This document shows, piece by piece, positions 22,800 to 58,310 of a stretch of DNA of 64,000 nucleotides. Below the pieces are notes generated by a model, which ran no database searches, was not told the DNA's origin, and saw only the letters and a list, made by a program, of their open reading frames with translations. The DNA is taken from the NCBI RefSeq assembly GCF_037392515.1, contig NC_090290.1, positions 37,206,753 through 37,270,752 of the forward strand, written 5' to 3'. This stretch comes from Haliotis asinina (lineage: Eukaryota; Mollusca; Gastropoda; Lepetellida; Haliotidae). Numbering within the stretch: the stretch's first letter is position 1; each line of letters begins with the position of its first letter. The translations under genes and the position numbers were made by a program.

Positions 22800-23045
22800 A
22801 TAACAGGAGAATGTCATGAAAAGCTGTAGCGAGTGAGGGAGGGAGCGTGCGTGCGAGTGTGCGTGCGCGCGTGAAAGCGAACGTGCTTGCGGGAGTGAGT
22901 GCCTGCGTGCTTGTCTTAAGCCACTTTCAGCAACACGACAACAAGGTCAAACCAGAAATAGGAGTTGCCACAGTGTGGTCATGGCGGGACTTGAACACGG
23001 ACTTCGATCTGACATTCCAATATTATAACTAACGGGCCACTAATT
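22800..23045 (-). mobile_element. Degraded tRNA-SINE
   Basis: Contains taagccactttcagcaacac, then a body and a tRNA-head complement (gggacttgaacacggac). A gtgcgtgcg-rich stretch lies on the tail side. Confidence 0.55.
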
Positions 23046-23334
23046 GCTCACAGTGCTATGTGAAGCAAGATGTGTTTACCGTCTCCAGCAAGATTATGTT
23101 GTCACGTGGTTTATCCAGGAGTTATCCAGGCTTTAAGGGATATGTATAGTAAGTAAATAAGTAAGTAAGTTATCATAATATATATGCATGCACACAATGA
23201 GGCCATTATATGATTCTTTGCGCTAATCAGACGCTTATATCCAGGTGGGTACATTTTTAGCACGTTCTACAACTCAGTGTAGATAAAATGGCATTTGTCT
23301 TCATGATGGTCCCAAAATAATAGTGAAGAGAGGT

Positions 23335-23517
23335 AATATGGGGTTTAACGTCGCACGTATTTCTCTCATATCACGACGTATATGCGTGTGTAGGCTGCTT
23401 GTACTTGTCATAAGCTGGTAATATAGTGCTAGCTCACTGATACACCATGCCGCAGCTAAGCATGAATACCGAACATGACGAGCGAACACTTTAACCGCCT
23501 GACTACCCCACCGCCCC
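23335..23517 (-). mobile_element. Third SINE type: tRNA-like head with a different body and tail
   Basis: The reverse strand reads ggcggtggggtagtcaggcg, then gttaaagtgttcgctcgtca as a tRNA-like head. The body after it (gctgcggcatggtgtatcag) and the tail (gcgacgttaaacccc) are unlike families A and B. Confidence 0.65.
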
Positions 23518-23910
23518 CATTTGGATTTGAATTTTATTCTTGAGGACGTCGCGGTGGCTGAGTGGGTTAGATCAACTTTGCGTTGTGGGGACTAAGACTT
23601 TCTTAGACTAAGAAAGTATAAATCCAAACAAAGCATATGCTAAATGACTTATTTCACTATTATTTGGTATTTCAAAGTGTGGCCAACTGGTATCACAGCA
23701 TACTTGGTCATGTAACAGCTGGAGATACCGTTACGTCATGGTTTTTGTAAATATCTGGCTGACATGTTGTAAATACAAACAGTAATGTCAATGTTGCAGT
23801 CTACCTCTCTTTCTTGTCCCATATACATGCCTATATAATCAAAATCACAGCCAGGAAGCAAGGCATATATATACTTTACAATTTTGCTGAAACAATTTAA
23901 GGCAATTGAA

Positions 23911-24072
23911 TGAGTGAGTTTAGTTTTACGCCGCTTTTAGCATTATTCCAGCGATATCACGGCGGGGGACACCAGAAAATGGGCTTCACACATTGTGCCC
24001 ATGTGGGGAATCGAACCCGGAACTTCGGCGTGACGAGCGAACGCTTCATCCACTAGGCTACCCCACCGCCCC
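23911..24072 (-). mobile_element. Family B tRNA-headed SINE, well preserved
   Basis: Reverse full-length copy bounded by an exact 15-bp target duplication, tttaaggcaattgaa, at 23896-23910 and 24073-24087. Near-consensus B box complement (gggaatcgaacccgg). Confidence 0.96.
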
Positions 24073-24102
24073 TTTAAGGCAATTGAAGAACCCGTGTTTT
24101 TG

Positions 24103-24379
24103 GAGGGATGTGACAAGCATAGTTAAGCATATTCTCACAATCACACCTGTCTGAGTGTTCATTGACACCACAGGGTGACCTCCGTCAAGGTTCTGAGGGA
24201 TGTGACAAGCATAGTTAAGCATATTCTCACAATCACACCTGTTTGAGCGTACATTGACACCACAGGATGACCTCCGTCAAGGTTCTGAGGATGTGACAAG
24301 CATAGTTAAGCATATTCTCACAATCACGCCTGTTTGAGCGTACATTGACACCACAGGGTGACCTCCGTCAAGGTTCTGT
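24103..24379. repeat. Three-copy ~92-bp tandem repeat
   Basis: Units start gatgtgacaagcatagttaa and end gacctccgtcaaggttct; they differ at a handful of positions. Confidence 0.95.
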
Positions 24380-24448
24380 GTTGACCCCTGTCCATTGCAC
24401 CGTGCAGCCTATTGGCCATTTGTTCTTAAAGGGGCACTGACCCACGAG

Positions 24449-24721
24449 TGAGTGAGTGAGTGAGTTTAGTTTTACGCCGCACTCAGCAATATTACAGCTA
24501 TATGGCGGCGGTCTGTAAATAATCGAGTCTGGACCACACAATCCAGTGATCAACAACATGAGCATCGATCTGCGCAATTGGGAACCGATGACACGCGTCA
24601 ACCAAGTCAGCGAGCCTGACCACCCGATCCCGTTAGTCGCCTCTTACGACAAGCTGAGTCGCCTTTTATGGCAAGCATGGGTTGCTGAAGGCCTATTCTA
24701 CCCCGGGACCTTCACGGATCT
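24449..24721 (-). mobile_element. Family A SINE, well preserved
   Basis: Full-length reverse copy bounded by a 14-bp target duplication, cactgacccacgag, at 24435-24448 and 24722-24735. This shows that family A moves by retroposition even though I see no clear tRNA head. Confidence 0.96.
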
Positions 24722-25496
24722 CACTGACCCACGAGAGCGATTGCACGATTTTATTATTGTTGTCCTCCTACAATGACCCGAATGATATCCCAGAATTATT
24801 GACTGCGTAGCCATCTCTGTCTCTTCACCGGCAAGTGTTGACGAGTGCAACTGATGATAAGTATGTAATGGCGTTGATTAGCAAAGATGAAATCTCTTTT
24901 ACTGATTAATAGATTCAAATGAAACCATTTTGAATTTCAACTTTAACTGCCAGTGGTAAAATAGGTTAGGACTGAAAAACGGAGTCGGTGCAATTCTTAA
25001 TGTATTAAATTTTATAATCATGTGCATTATGCATTTCTCAGTTTCATAAAACGTACACGATCTCGGTGTTTTTTCTATGTGTGTATGAATATATAACATA
25101 CATGACTGTAACATTGTAATACCTAGACATTTTCAGACTGTATGCGTGACTCATATTTCACACACACGCCTCAGTGCCTCAATCCGACTTTGTATATGTT
25201 GTCTGTCTCATCGTCCTTCACAGCGATAAAAAAATTGAAGTGGAATTATCCTTTTGGATGCCACAGCAAATGGGTAAAAACAACATGCAAACATTAAAAT
25301 TAAAACATTTAATGTTTTACCAATAATGCCAGGCCATAAACCTTGTTTGGGGAATGTATTCACCAATATCCAAATACAGGAACGGTATGTCATTCATCTG
25401 CAGCTGACAAAATAACCTGTTCTATGCTATGTGTCTACAGTCTAAAAAAATTTTAAAAATGTATAAATCGATTTACGAGTGATGAACAGGGACAAT

Positions 25497-25620
25497 ATGT
25501 TATGGATACAGACAACTTCTTTATTGCAGTCGACTTAATTGCACGATATCGGTATTAGTATCTCCACCAAAACGTCACATCGATTGCAATAAAAAAAAGT
25601 TGTTTATCATAACAGGTTCT
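25497..25620. mobile_element. Fold-back MITE, tatggata-caactt type
   Basis: Left arm tgttatggatacagacaact and right arm agttgtttatcataacag are imperfect complements; the inner ttctttattgca and tgcaataaaaaa also pair. About 120 bases. Confidence 0.75.
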
Positions 25621-26319
25621 AAACGCCACTCAAAGAGGTAATGACTTGTGACAGTTTCTCAGTTGACCACGTGGCTGTTTCAGGGTCAACCCCCACCTGC
25701 CCCAACATGTCGTGTACAGAATCAATGATCCTGCCCACTCCTATTATGTACATGCACAGCTCTTACTGTCGCATTGTTTAGGTTGAAGAAATTCTGCAAG
25801 GACAGACAGGTGCCCAGTCCCCGTGTCCGTAACGATCGAGGGAGCAGCTATTGACCACCATCGTTCTGGGTCCGAAAATATACTGGTCTTATCATTTGTA
25901 TTCTGCGGTTTTAGTTCGCGAAAAGAGCTGCGTCAACGAGAGATTTCGTTTTTAGATTTCCAAACACGAAGTAGGAAGTATTGCTTAGAGAAAGAGATAG
26001 CTTTCAGCCTAGCTGAGGACATACCCTTGACCTTATTTTGCCTGTACAAGTAGATGTGATATGTTGTGCTGTCCCTCGACGCATAGTTTTGTACCGTTTA
26101 AACACTGTCATTCCAAGGTCGCCCACTGTAGAATACTTTCTTCGCCTTAAAAAAACTGTTTAAACCATACTCAAGCATGTATCAAGGTTTGTGTAGAAAC
26201 CTTTACCTGAGGTATATTTAAATAAAAAAGCTGAATCAGTTTAAGTTGGCGTTATATAATAACTTCCATCTACAATTCATATAGATTTATTTATAGATTT
26301 ATATAGATTATAGATTTAT

Positions 26320-26450
26320 ATATTTCGGGAGTGCCTTTCAGCCTTTATCAACTCAACGGCGGGGAACGTCGGAAATGAGCTTCTTGAATTAAACAATGCA
26401 GAGAGTCGAACCAGGGTCTTCGGTGCCAGGAGTGAAAGGTTTAACCATCA
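26320..26450 (-). mobile_element. Degraded tRNA-SINE
   Basis: Contains ggcggggaacgtcggaaatg, agagtcgaaccagggtcttc and aaaggtttaaccatca, a worn family B copy. Confidence 0.55.
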
Positions 26451-27300
26451 TTTTTGCATAATCTTCTCTGGTTACAGCGCCAAAGAGTTGGCGTTATATC
26501 GGAAACCCATTTCATAGTAACTCAACATGATAATGACTCTAAATGTAACTTGTTTACATTTAGTCACTTGAACACACACCCATATTTATTACAAATGTTT
26601 AAGAAACGAAGTTATAGGGGGTGAAGATAAAGTTTACTGTGATCTAATTTTAGTAGTCCGAGTGTAAACACATGACATGTTACTTTTTTGTCACGGCCTG
26701 GTGAACATGTACAACCTTTAACTTCACAGCTATAAGTAATCCAGCGTCAGTCAGGCATGCAACGGCGTATATATTGTAGCTGCATGGATAGGTTCCTTTC
26801 ACCTTGCGTTGTTTTCCCAGCTCAAAGATGTCAGTAAATCCTTCGGTTACATGCCAAAGACATTTTTAAAATGTCACGATGTATTTCCTGAATAAAATTA
26901 AATCAAATCGAACAAGGTGTTCATAGTGGTCTCTTAATTGCCTCCAGTTAATACCGTAGTGATGCGTATCACCAGGGAGACTATATACAGATTATTGTAG
27001 ATTATTGTTGTAGATTATCCCTGGTGCCACAGAGCGGGGACCGGGTTTACAAAAGCAGTAATGCTTGTTCACTAATCCAAATTCACTTTAATGAATAAAT
27101 ACATGTTTAAACCATGTGTATTAACCTGTCAATTGAAATTCATTAAGATCGCGACATTGCCTTATTAATAATAAAATAACACGGGTTAGCACTACGTTGA
27201 ATGAACAGATTATTTCATTGTTAAAAAAATAATATCAGCAATATTAATCAAGGTAGATAAATGGCATAATGTTGTAACAGAACTTTAAAAACATATTCCT

Positions 27301-27445
27301 GATTGATTGCCCTCTAGCGCTTCCTGTCTGTCGTGATTCCCTGCATCACGTGACCGGCCCATAATGCTTAGTAACATTTTGTGACGTCACGAGGTCTCTC
27401 CCCAACTCGTGGAGTCACACAGTGCCGGTCTGACTCTGCAGAAGA
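27301..27445 (+). promoter_or_regulatory. CS: Putative citrate synthase promoter
   Basis: Just upstream of the CS start codon lie an ETS-type ttcctgt (27321), a palindromic E-box CACGTG (27347-27352) and a full CRE octamer TGACGTCA (27382-27389). The stretch is more GC-rich than its surroundings and has no TATA box in the expected place. Function is inferred from motifs only. Confidence 0.55.
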
Positions 27446-50716
<23,271 letters not shown>

Positions 50717-50825
50717 TCAAACATTTGGTTACCATAGGAATTTTTAAAAAGCCACGTTTTATAGAGAAACCAGAGTATCTTTTGTACATCTTGATTTTCT
50801 TCATTTGTTTGAATCTGTTTTCAAA

Positions 50826-50831
50826 AATAAA
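50826..50831 (+). terminator. CS: CS poly(A) signal
   Basis: aataaa 109 bases after the CS stop, within an A-rich stretch. Confidence 0.75.
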
Positions 50832-51746
50832 TTAAGGGAAAATATGTTAGTACGTTGGTATGGTTCGTTTGAGGTTATCAAGCAGGTGTATGACAATCCT
50901 ACGATGAAGTTTATGTGACATTTCGCAAAGCATATTTTAGACTTAAGGTATTCATGGTGTAGATCCCTGTATATGCTTTACTGTGCGGACATTATGCTCT
51001 GGTAGAAACTTTCAAAATTAGGGAGTTGTTAGTGAAAGAGGGCACAAGCTTCACATGTCTGTGGATATTTTTGGAAAAACAAAAGCAGTGGTGCAAAGTT
51101 TCAGTCATCATAATGATTATGGTTGTCATACAGACACATTTGTATATATTGTTTAACAGTCACCATGTAAAACATTTTTGTCATACCATTTCTCAGATGG
51201 GCAGGTTTCTTCAGTCATTTTGAAATGTCTGACTTAGTGAAAGCATTTTCATGGAAAGTGAGATCAATACAGTTCATAACACTAAGACGACAACTATCAC
51301 ATTTTTGACAATCTCTTGAAATATACTTATATTTCTCAACACCAATGTTTGCCTTTGTTTATACAGAGAAATCTGAGGAAATTTGTTGTGGGTGTAACCA
51401 CCTTGGATCAATTTGAATTTCTGTTCAGTGTTGCACTTGAAGTTGTCTCCCTTTAAAGCAAGCATTTTTCTGTTTGTTGTTTTTGTGTGAGTGTGATTGT
51501 CACTTCAGTTGGATGTATTTACAAATACAATCTATACTGAAGAACCCAAGCATCATATGTGCTATGTATTGATGACTGAGAATTTGCACATGCACACTAG
51601 ATCCAGGAAGGACTTTAGATTGTGTCGGTGCTTATCTGTACAAAGACTATAGTTCTACACTGTCAACCCTGTAAGTTACTCAGGTTAAGACACCTTTTAG
51701 GTTGTTGTGTTTTACCTACAACATCTGTTTGTGGAATTGTATTAAC

Positions 51747-52258
51747 AGTGTTCGAAATTAACCTTTCATGACTCTGCAAGTACTTGCTACCTGCTTTAGG
51801 AATAGGTAGGAAAATCTTTTACCTGGTAGCAGCATTTTTTCCTGTTGCATAAAACACATGTAATCAGTTCATAGCGTCTTAATTACCTCTGCAGACTGGA
51901 ATTTGTCACGTTATGCAAAAGACATACATTTACTTGTATTAGCAGGTGACATGTTATCACCTGTGAAGCATTAATGTAATATTTCTGCACATTTATGTGA
52001 TTATTGGGATATGTAAGTGACCAAGAAAAGGTACAATGAGCATTTTTTGGAAATTAAAATACCAGTATTGGTAAGTTTATAAGGGAAAGTGCACAAGTGG
52101 AGATTTTCCGTTTGAAAATGATGGCTAATTGACGAACATAAGTGGTTTCACTAAAAAATACCAGGTAACAAGTTGTTGCTACTGGGTTTTTTTTCAGGTA
52201 GCAAAATGGCAGTTTGAATAGCAAATTTGCTACCTCAAAGGATTAATTTCGAACCCAG
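51747..52258. mobile_element. hAT-like MITE of 512 bp with 8-bp target duplication
   Basis: Ends agtgttcgaaattaacctt and ggattaatttcgaacccag are inverted repeats, continued by gcaagtacttgctacct and gcaaatttgctacctc. Flanking 8-bp direct repeats gtattaac at 51739-51746 and 52259-52266 fit a hAT transposase. No coding capacity. Confidence 0.85.
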
Positions 52259-53227
52259 GTATTAACAGCTTATGTACATATTGTGTGCTGTAGCGATCAT
52301 AGAAATCAAATACTATTCTATGTACAACTGTATATGATGAACAAAGTTGTCTGAGCGTTGTTGCCAGCGTATTTCTAGCCATACATATCAGCTGGAGGAG
52401 GTTGTTAAAAACACTTTTTTGCCAGTAGGTTGTTACCATAGAGCAGAGTTGATAATTGATAATATTGACCTGTTTCACAAAGCGATCATAATGCCACAAT
52501 TGTGGTGAGTCACTTTTATGGTATATATGACTTAAGACAGTTGTAGCCTTGTGTCACTTTTGGAAATGACGTCCTGCTTGGTAAAAAATTCCTGTTGCAA
52601 TTGTGTGAGATTCTTGTGATAGGACTTTTTCCAACAGTATGTGTGTTTTTCCCATCGTTTACAATACACAAGAAGATATACTTACAGTAGCTATTGCGGA
52701 GCAAAGGTGTCTTGACTTGAAGGATCTTGATTGAGTGGCTGGTTGTCGGTAATTCATGTATCGGGAACACATAATTGTACACGGTGAGATTCCTCTTGAT
52801 GATCATTGGGCAATTAAATGTGTTATGGAAAGAATTAAAACTACATTACATTATTTATTTGTTTCTGTTTTTGCTCACAGTTTACCAGAAGAAAAAAAGA
52901 CATGCTCCCAGTATGACAAGGCAAAATGTATGGCATGCTTGGAGAGTTGCCTCCCTTGGGTGAAATGGTTGTTCATTGTGAACAACCTGTGCGCAAAAAC
53001 AACAGTCTGTTAATGCAGAGCTAAGGTCACCATAAGCCCTTGAGTCGTTCCTTCTTTAGCTTCCAAGAAATATGTATTGTCCTTTAAATACAGAAAACTA
53101 TATTTATGACCAACTCAGATGCCGGATACAACCAGCTAAGTGCAAACCTCTAGTTGCATAGTTCAGTGACCAGCCGTAGAGGCAATTACGTTTATCAGCA
53201 AATACAATTAGTGATCCTTGTAACCTT

Positions 53228-53325
53228 AGTTTAGGGATGATGCGACCGCTTAATGGTTAACGCTTCAGTTCGTCGCGCTGAAGACCCGGATAGATTACTC
53301 ACAGGGGTACAATATGTGAATCGCA
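53228..53325 (+). mobile_element. tRNA-SINE head fragment
   Basis: Reads gcgaccgcttaatggttaac, gcttcagttcgtcgcgctga and agacccggat, a worn family B head without the usual B box. Confidence 0.55.
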
Positions 53326-53612
53326 TTTCCTTCTCCCTTCCCACACATGAAAACAACGGACAAAAAGCAGCATGAGACTCCCACGAAGAGATGTGGCGTC
53401 TGTGTATATATTCTCACAGCAGAGCTTCTCATCTTTAGAGAAGCACTAGAGCATAAGGTCCACGGAAGGCTTCTAATGCCCATAAACGCCATTCCCATGT
53501 TTTATGACAAAACTCATTTCCATCAGGGACAAGTGGACTTTCTACGTTGTGCAGCTTGCAAAAAGTTTTCGGGTGTTTTCTGTTTTGTCAGGATGGGAGA
53601 TGGAGGTAGTAT

Positions 53613-53782
53613 CTCTTGCAGTCTGAGCAGTTGGGTAGCCTAGTGGTTAAGGCGTCTGCTCATCACGCCGAAGGCCCGGGTTCGAGTTCCTCATATAGGT
53701 GTTATCTTTGAAACCCATTTCTGGTGTCCACACAAGTGATATTGCTGAATTATTGTGAAAAATGGCGTAAAACCAGACTCGG
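53613..53782 (+). mobile_element. Family B tRNA-headed SINE
   Basis: Head gtagcctagtggttaaggcg with B box gggttcgagttcc, then body, gatattgctgaattattgtg and the start of the tail (ggcgtaaaaccagactc). Confidence 0.88.
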
Positions 53783-54456
53783 TGTTTTGTCAGGTGTCAA
53801 GTTTTCATGGATCTCTATCCTGGAGGTGCATCCTGCATGTTGGTCAGACGTTTCTGTCTGTCAGGGACGCTGACCTTTACACCACCTCTTTTCTGTGTAA
53901 ACTGGAGGACCTACAAGGTCGGTTAAACATTTTTATTAAAGCCTTTTTGTGTTTCAAAAAGGGACCCATGACATCATCAGGGGATCGTTTGTGCGTAGAC
54001 TGAATCCAGCTTGAGGACTTAGCAGTTCAGACATCCAGGTCATGTTTGTGCAAACTATGGGTGAAGCCAGCATTCAGTTACCTTTGCTGCCCGAGAGGGT
54101 GGTTTCGCTAATGGTTTGCCCGGGCTCCATTGGTCGATGAGAGATGATTTGTTGGCCAACAATACCAAAAATTAGTGGCTAACGTGTTGCAGTGATTTCG
54201 AAAATAGGCAATCATCACGCGTCTTTTTTGTAAATAACTTTTCATCCAATGATCCAAACGATCTCAAACTTTGCATGTGGAATTTTGTCAGACAACCTAA
54301 TCACACTGTAAATCACAGATTTTATGCATTTGTGTGAAAGAATCTGTCTATGTAACTGTCATCAAAATAAACAGCAGAACTCTGACAACTTGCAGACGGA
54401 GGGATCCAGTGGCCTGTAACAGCGGCAAACTATAGTTTAATTGACTTCAAACCACT

Positions 54457-54585
54457 TGGGCCCTTATTCTCGAAACGTTCGTAGCTCTGAGAATGTTTAA
54501 ACTTTGATCTTAGCCAATGTGTTAAGAATGGGCTTAAGGCGTTCGTAGGGTTACGAACGTTTCGAAAATTGCTGGCCTGGTCTCT
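54457..54585. mobile_element. Short MITE, tcgaaacgttcgta arms
   Basis: Left gggcccttattctcgaaacg plus ttcgtag and right ttacgaacgtttcgaaaatt plus gctggcc are inverted. About 125 bases. Its ends resemble those of the element at 57398-57510. Confidence 0.75.
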
Positions 54586-56169
54586 TCGCCTCAACAGACT
54601 GTTAGTTTAAATTCGCATGACATGGTCCTGTTCATAAACACAAGGGTAGCGTCTCTAATCGATCTCTTCGCCCGGACAAGTCTTTCCCGGGCAGACGACT
54701 ATCGTTTTTGGAAGCTACTTTTGGGGTTTTCTACCTTGGCTCTTTATTAGTTTCTTTTTGGGGCTTTGTAACGTACCATGTCCAAAGAACATCGTGCACT
54801 TACCCATCTTATACATGGTGGTGATGGTCCCAGACGAGGTATGGCAAAGTCAGCAAGATGAAAAACGACAACGTCCAACCTGTTAAAACGCAACGGATGC
54901 GCACTTTCCGCGATATGGATGTCTTAATCCAAAACGAAAAGTTTCTTTTTCGGTACAGACTGCAGCTGTGAAACATCACGTTGCTGTAAACGTTTGCAGT
55001 TCAATACAATGCAGCATGACAAACCAAACCACGACACCCAGAATTAGCTGGAACACCGATGACTGGAACATTATCGAGTTCAGTATTCTTCTCTGTGTCT
55101 GAAAATGGTGGGAATGAAAGAAATAAACTCCAGATGTGATACATACTGGCTGATGAATCTGATGAACAACTCAGCCACAAGTAAGTCAACCTCTTCCATC
55201 CTTCTTGGCCCCTACCTGTTTTGTCTTGTGGCATCGTTTACAAAGATGTTTACTCATGCAAGTGATGTAGTCTTCTATTTTATGACATGGCAACGCCTAT
55301 ACATTATAAGTTCTTCTTGTCTTCTCAGCTATGTTACGTTTTCCTAGATGTCACATCCAACGAAGAGACTGGAGGCAGCCTACAAGTAACCAAACGGATG
55401 TCCTGTTACTACAGGATGTTTACTGAATGCTATCTCGATTTCGGTGGTTCAAGGGTGAAATAGGCATTCGTGATTGATTAATTCCCTTCCTTCCATAATC
55501 GTTTCCTCATTTGCCTATTTTGAAGTACAGAAGAAGTACTCATCGATGTGCATCGGCAGTGCGTTTATCTGCTTTTTGCTCACAGTGGTGTACAGGAATT
55601 TACAGTAATATCGCAAACAATATCATTTTGGCATCAGGAGCGTTTAGACAAGTAATTTCAGGTGAATAATGTCATGTCACCATCGCGCACCTGTCAGTCC
55701 AGTCTATTCTTTAAAAAATAGAATTGACTGTGTGCGACCATTTGAAACTTACGCCCACTGAGCGTCATCATATGGAAATAACTCTCTTTATGGTGACAGT
55801 TCCCGCGGCATTGTTCACAGATCAGTTTAATAAGAGGGGTACAAGCCGATACCCGCAGATGCAGTGTGGGTTCAAACAGGATTTAGTACCGAAATGCAAG
55901 CGGTGAAAGCACCATAGGTGCAAGATCTGCATCGTGGTTTTAATGGTACTTTTCTGATGCAAGATCTACCGAGGCCCTTACGGGGACGCTAATTAACACT
56001 CTGAAACTTTGGTAACATTTTATTTGCAATCTGAGAATACACAGGAAAAAACTTGAACAACAATGCCGGGCAATGATTATGTCACCAATCCGATTGTCAC
56101 GGGATATTTGTTATGATGATGTTAATCACCACTGGCAAACGCACCAGTATCTGATGCATCCAGCCCTGG

Positions 56170-56240
56170 TTTGGATAACATTTACAAGCGACACACCTGG
56201 AATATTGCTTAGTGCAGCGTAAACTATACTCACTTATTCC
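56170..56240 (+). mobile_element. SINE 3' fragment (shared tail)
   Basis: Contains cctggaatattgcttagtgc and agcgtaaactatactcactt; no head. Confidence 0.7.
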
Positions 56241-56504
56241 ATCATGGTAGGGTGTGATCACCTCTTTTGAATAAGCGTTCTGTAATTGCCTTTGGATTCA
56301 GGAGTGAGTTAGTGTTTCATAAACTACACAGTCTAGTAACAATGTGCATTGTATCTTTATGGTCTAACAATCTAAACGGTCTAACAATCTGCAAGTCTGT
56401 GTTGTCTACCAAGCTTCAGGCACCTTAACACAGCTTTATGGCCTATCTGGAAGTTTACAACGTTCTCTCTACTGGCAAATACATCACCTCACCACTAATC
56501 ATGC

Positions 56505-56762
56505 AGTGAGTCAGTTTAGTTTTACGCCGCACTCAGCAATATTCCACCTATATGGCGGCGATCTGTAATAGTCGAGTCTGGACCAGACAATCCAGTGATC
56601 AACAGCATGGGCATCAATCTGCGCAAATGGGAACCGATGACGTGTCAACCAAGTCAGCGAGCCTGCCCACCCGATCCCGTTAGTCGCCTCTTACGCCAAG
56701 CATAGTCGCCTTTTATGGCAAGCATGGGTTGCTGAAGGCCTATTCTACCCCGGGATCTTCTA
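56505..56762 (-). mobile_element. Family A SINE, well preserved
   Basis: Reverse copy from gagtcagtttagttttacgc to ctaccccgggatcttc. Nearly consensus throughout. Confidence 0.92.
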
Positions 56763-57397
56763 TGCGCACTTGCAGACAGTCGAGGTTATGACTTTCCTAC
56801 CTCTAACATTGAAGAGTTCGATCTCAGTTAAGATCGCGATCTTCAATTCATCGCGTCTTGCAATCGCGCTACGATCGGCTTTGTGCTAGTGGATTAGGGC
56901 AATTATATGCTGATTGTAAAGCTGATTGTAGGGGCATAAGATTGATTGTAACTATGACATCATCATCATCATCATAATCATCATCACTATCATCATCCAA
57001 ACAGCAGGTCAGTCGTGGATAGGTTTGGATTTGATCTCACAAGGTTGGGGATGGACTACAGTCTCTAACAAACTCCAGTCAATCCCCATCCACTTGTCTC
57101 TGGAACCACAGAAACTTACACTCTTTGCAGTTTGTTTCCAGTCAGCATAATTTTACTGAACCAGATCCGCCAGAGCTTCGAGCATTTACCATATATTTTC
57201 GACGTACTACAAGTTATAGCTATGATTTTACTGAATGAAGAGAAGATCTAAAAGTGTGACGCCGCCCAACACAAGCACAATCTACGTATATATTATTGAT
57301 CACATTTTCGTTTTCTTTCCATATATTACTTTTGATGTTTCTAACTTTAACGTCTTCAGTTCCCGTTAGATCTATACATACAGGACATGTTATAATA

Positions 57398-57510
57398 CAG
57401 GGCCTAGATTTTCGAAGATCTCTTAGTGCTAAGATAGTCGTAAGTGCCATACATTAACATTAACTTACGAGTATCTTAGAGCTAAGAGAGCTTCGAAAAT
57501 CTAGGCCCTG
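57398..57510. mobile_element. Palindromic MITE with cagggcctagattttcgaa arms
   Basis: Left cagggcctagattttcgaa and right ttcgaaaatctaggccctg are exact complements. The inner arms (ctcttagtgctaagatagtc, gagtatcttagagctaagag) continue the pairing almost to the centre. 113 bases in all. Confidence 0.9.
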
Positions 57511-58214
57511 ACCATCAGTGTGCAAATAGTTTTCAAATTGATATATTTACAAAATAATCCCATGAAAATTCACTAGTCAGTCGGACCTGTGACTGTTGCG
57601 ATTCACTGGCCCGTCTGGATTTTTACTAGCCACGGGCTTGCGGGACAGTGGCTAATTAGCACTCTGCTCTCCTCTTTTATTAAATGTTTATAAAAAAGTA
57701 AAGGGACCTTTATGTGGTGAAAAGGAATCCATGCTGGTATTCGTAGCACCTCACCGTGTCCTAAACGGTAAATTGATCTGAAATTACGACTGCCAAAGTG
57801 ATGCATATATTTACACATGTAAAGAACAGCCAAGGCAGGAACCTGCGTTATCTATTACTCAGCCAGGATCTACAAGTCAAGCCAGGCTTTCAAGGTCAAG
57901 GTTGATGAAGAGGAGAGAACCGGGATGTCCTGTTTATGCAGGGGCCATATGTAAATTGGCTGTTCAAAGATTCAGACGCCCTCCCATGTTTTTTGTATAT
58001 AGCGCAAAATCTCACTTTATAAGCATTCCCTTCGTAAAACTGTTGGCGGTAAAGCTGGATGTGAATGTCCAACATGGGGCTCAAAGGTAGGCAACGTAAA
58101 ATCGGATGGAATTAGGTTATGTTTTTTTCCATGTTGTAACCAAAAAAAGTTCCTTTGTTGGTAGTTTAGCATTAATTCGGAAAGTGGACTGAACCTACAC
58201 TTGCCTGAGAAGAG

Positions 58215-58310
58215 CAAGATTTATGGATGTCAACTTCTTTATTCTGAATAACACGACGTTTCAGGGTATATGCTTGCTCTTCACCCGCCATCCATAAATC
58301 TTGCTTTTCT
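58215..58310. mobile_element. Fold-back MITE, third relative of the tatggat-caacttctttatt type
   Basis: Left agcaagatttatggatgtca then acttctttatt; right catccataaatcttgctttt. Arms pair over about 18 bases. Confidence 0.65.

Larger units (their letters stand above)
17955..27300. other. Intergenic region between TOMM7 and CS
   Basis: 9.3 kb with no coding exon I can support. It holds family A and B SINEs, one SINE of a third type, AC/ACGC/ACAT microsatellites, a three-copy 92-bp repeat and a fold-back MITE, each listed separately. Short stretches near 18110-18210 are rich in attgcaatag-type pieces. Bases 26270-26320 are an AT-rich atagattta repeat. Confidence 0.7.

Noticed and set aside
53347-53643. 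98-codon open frame upstream of a SINE
   Set aside because: Not recognised, begins in a SINE fragment and ends in another SINE head; likely chance.
53755-54003. A possible exon with acceptor ttttgtcag and donor gtcggt near 53793-53919
   Set aside because: The peptide is not recognisable, and it abuts a SINE tail. It could be an upstream SLC17-like exon, but nothing in the sequence supports that.
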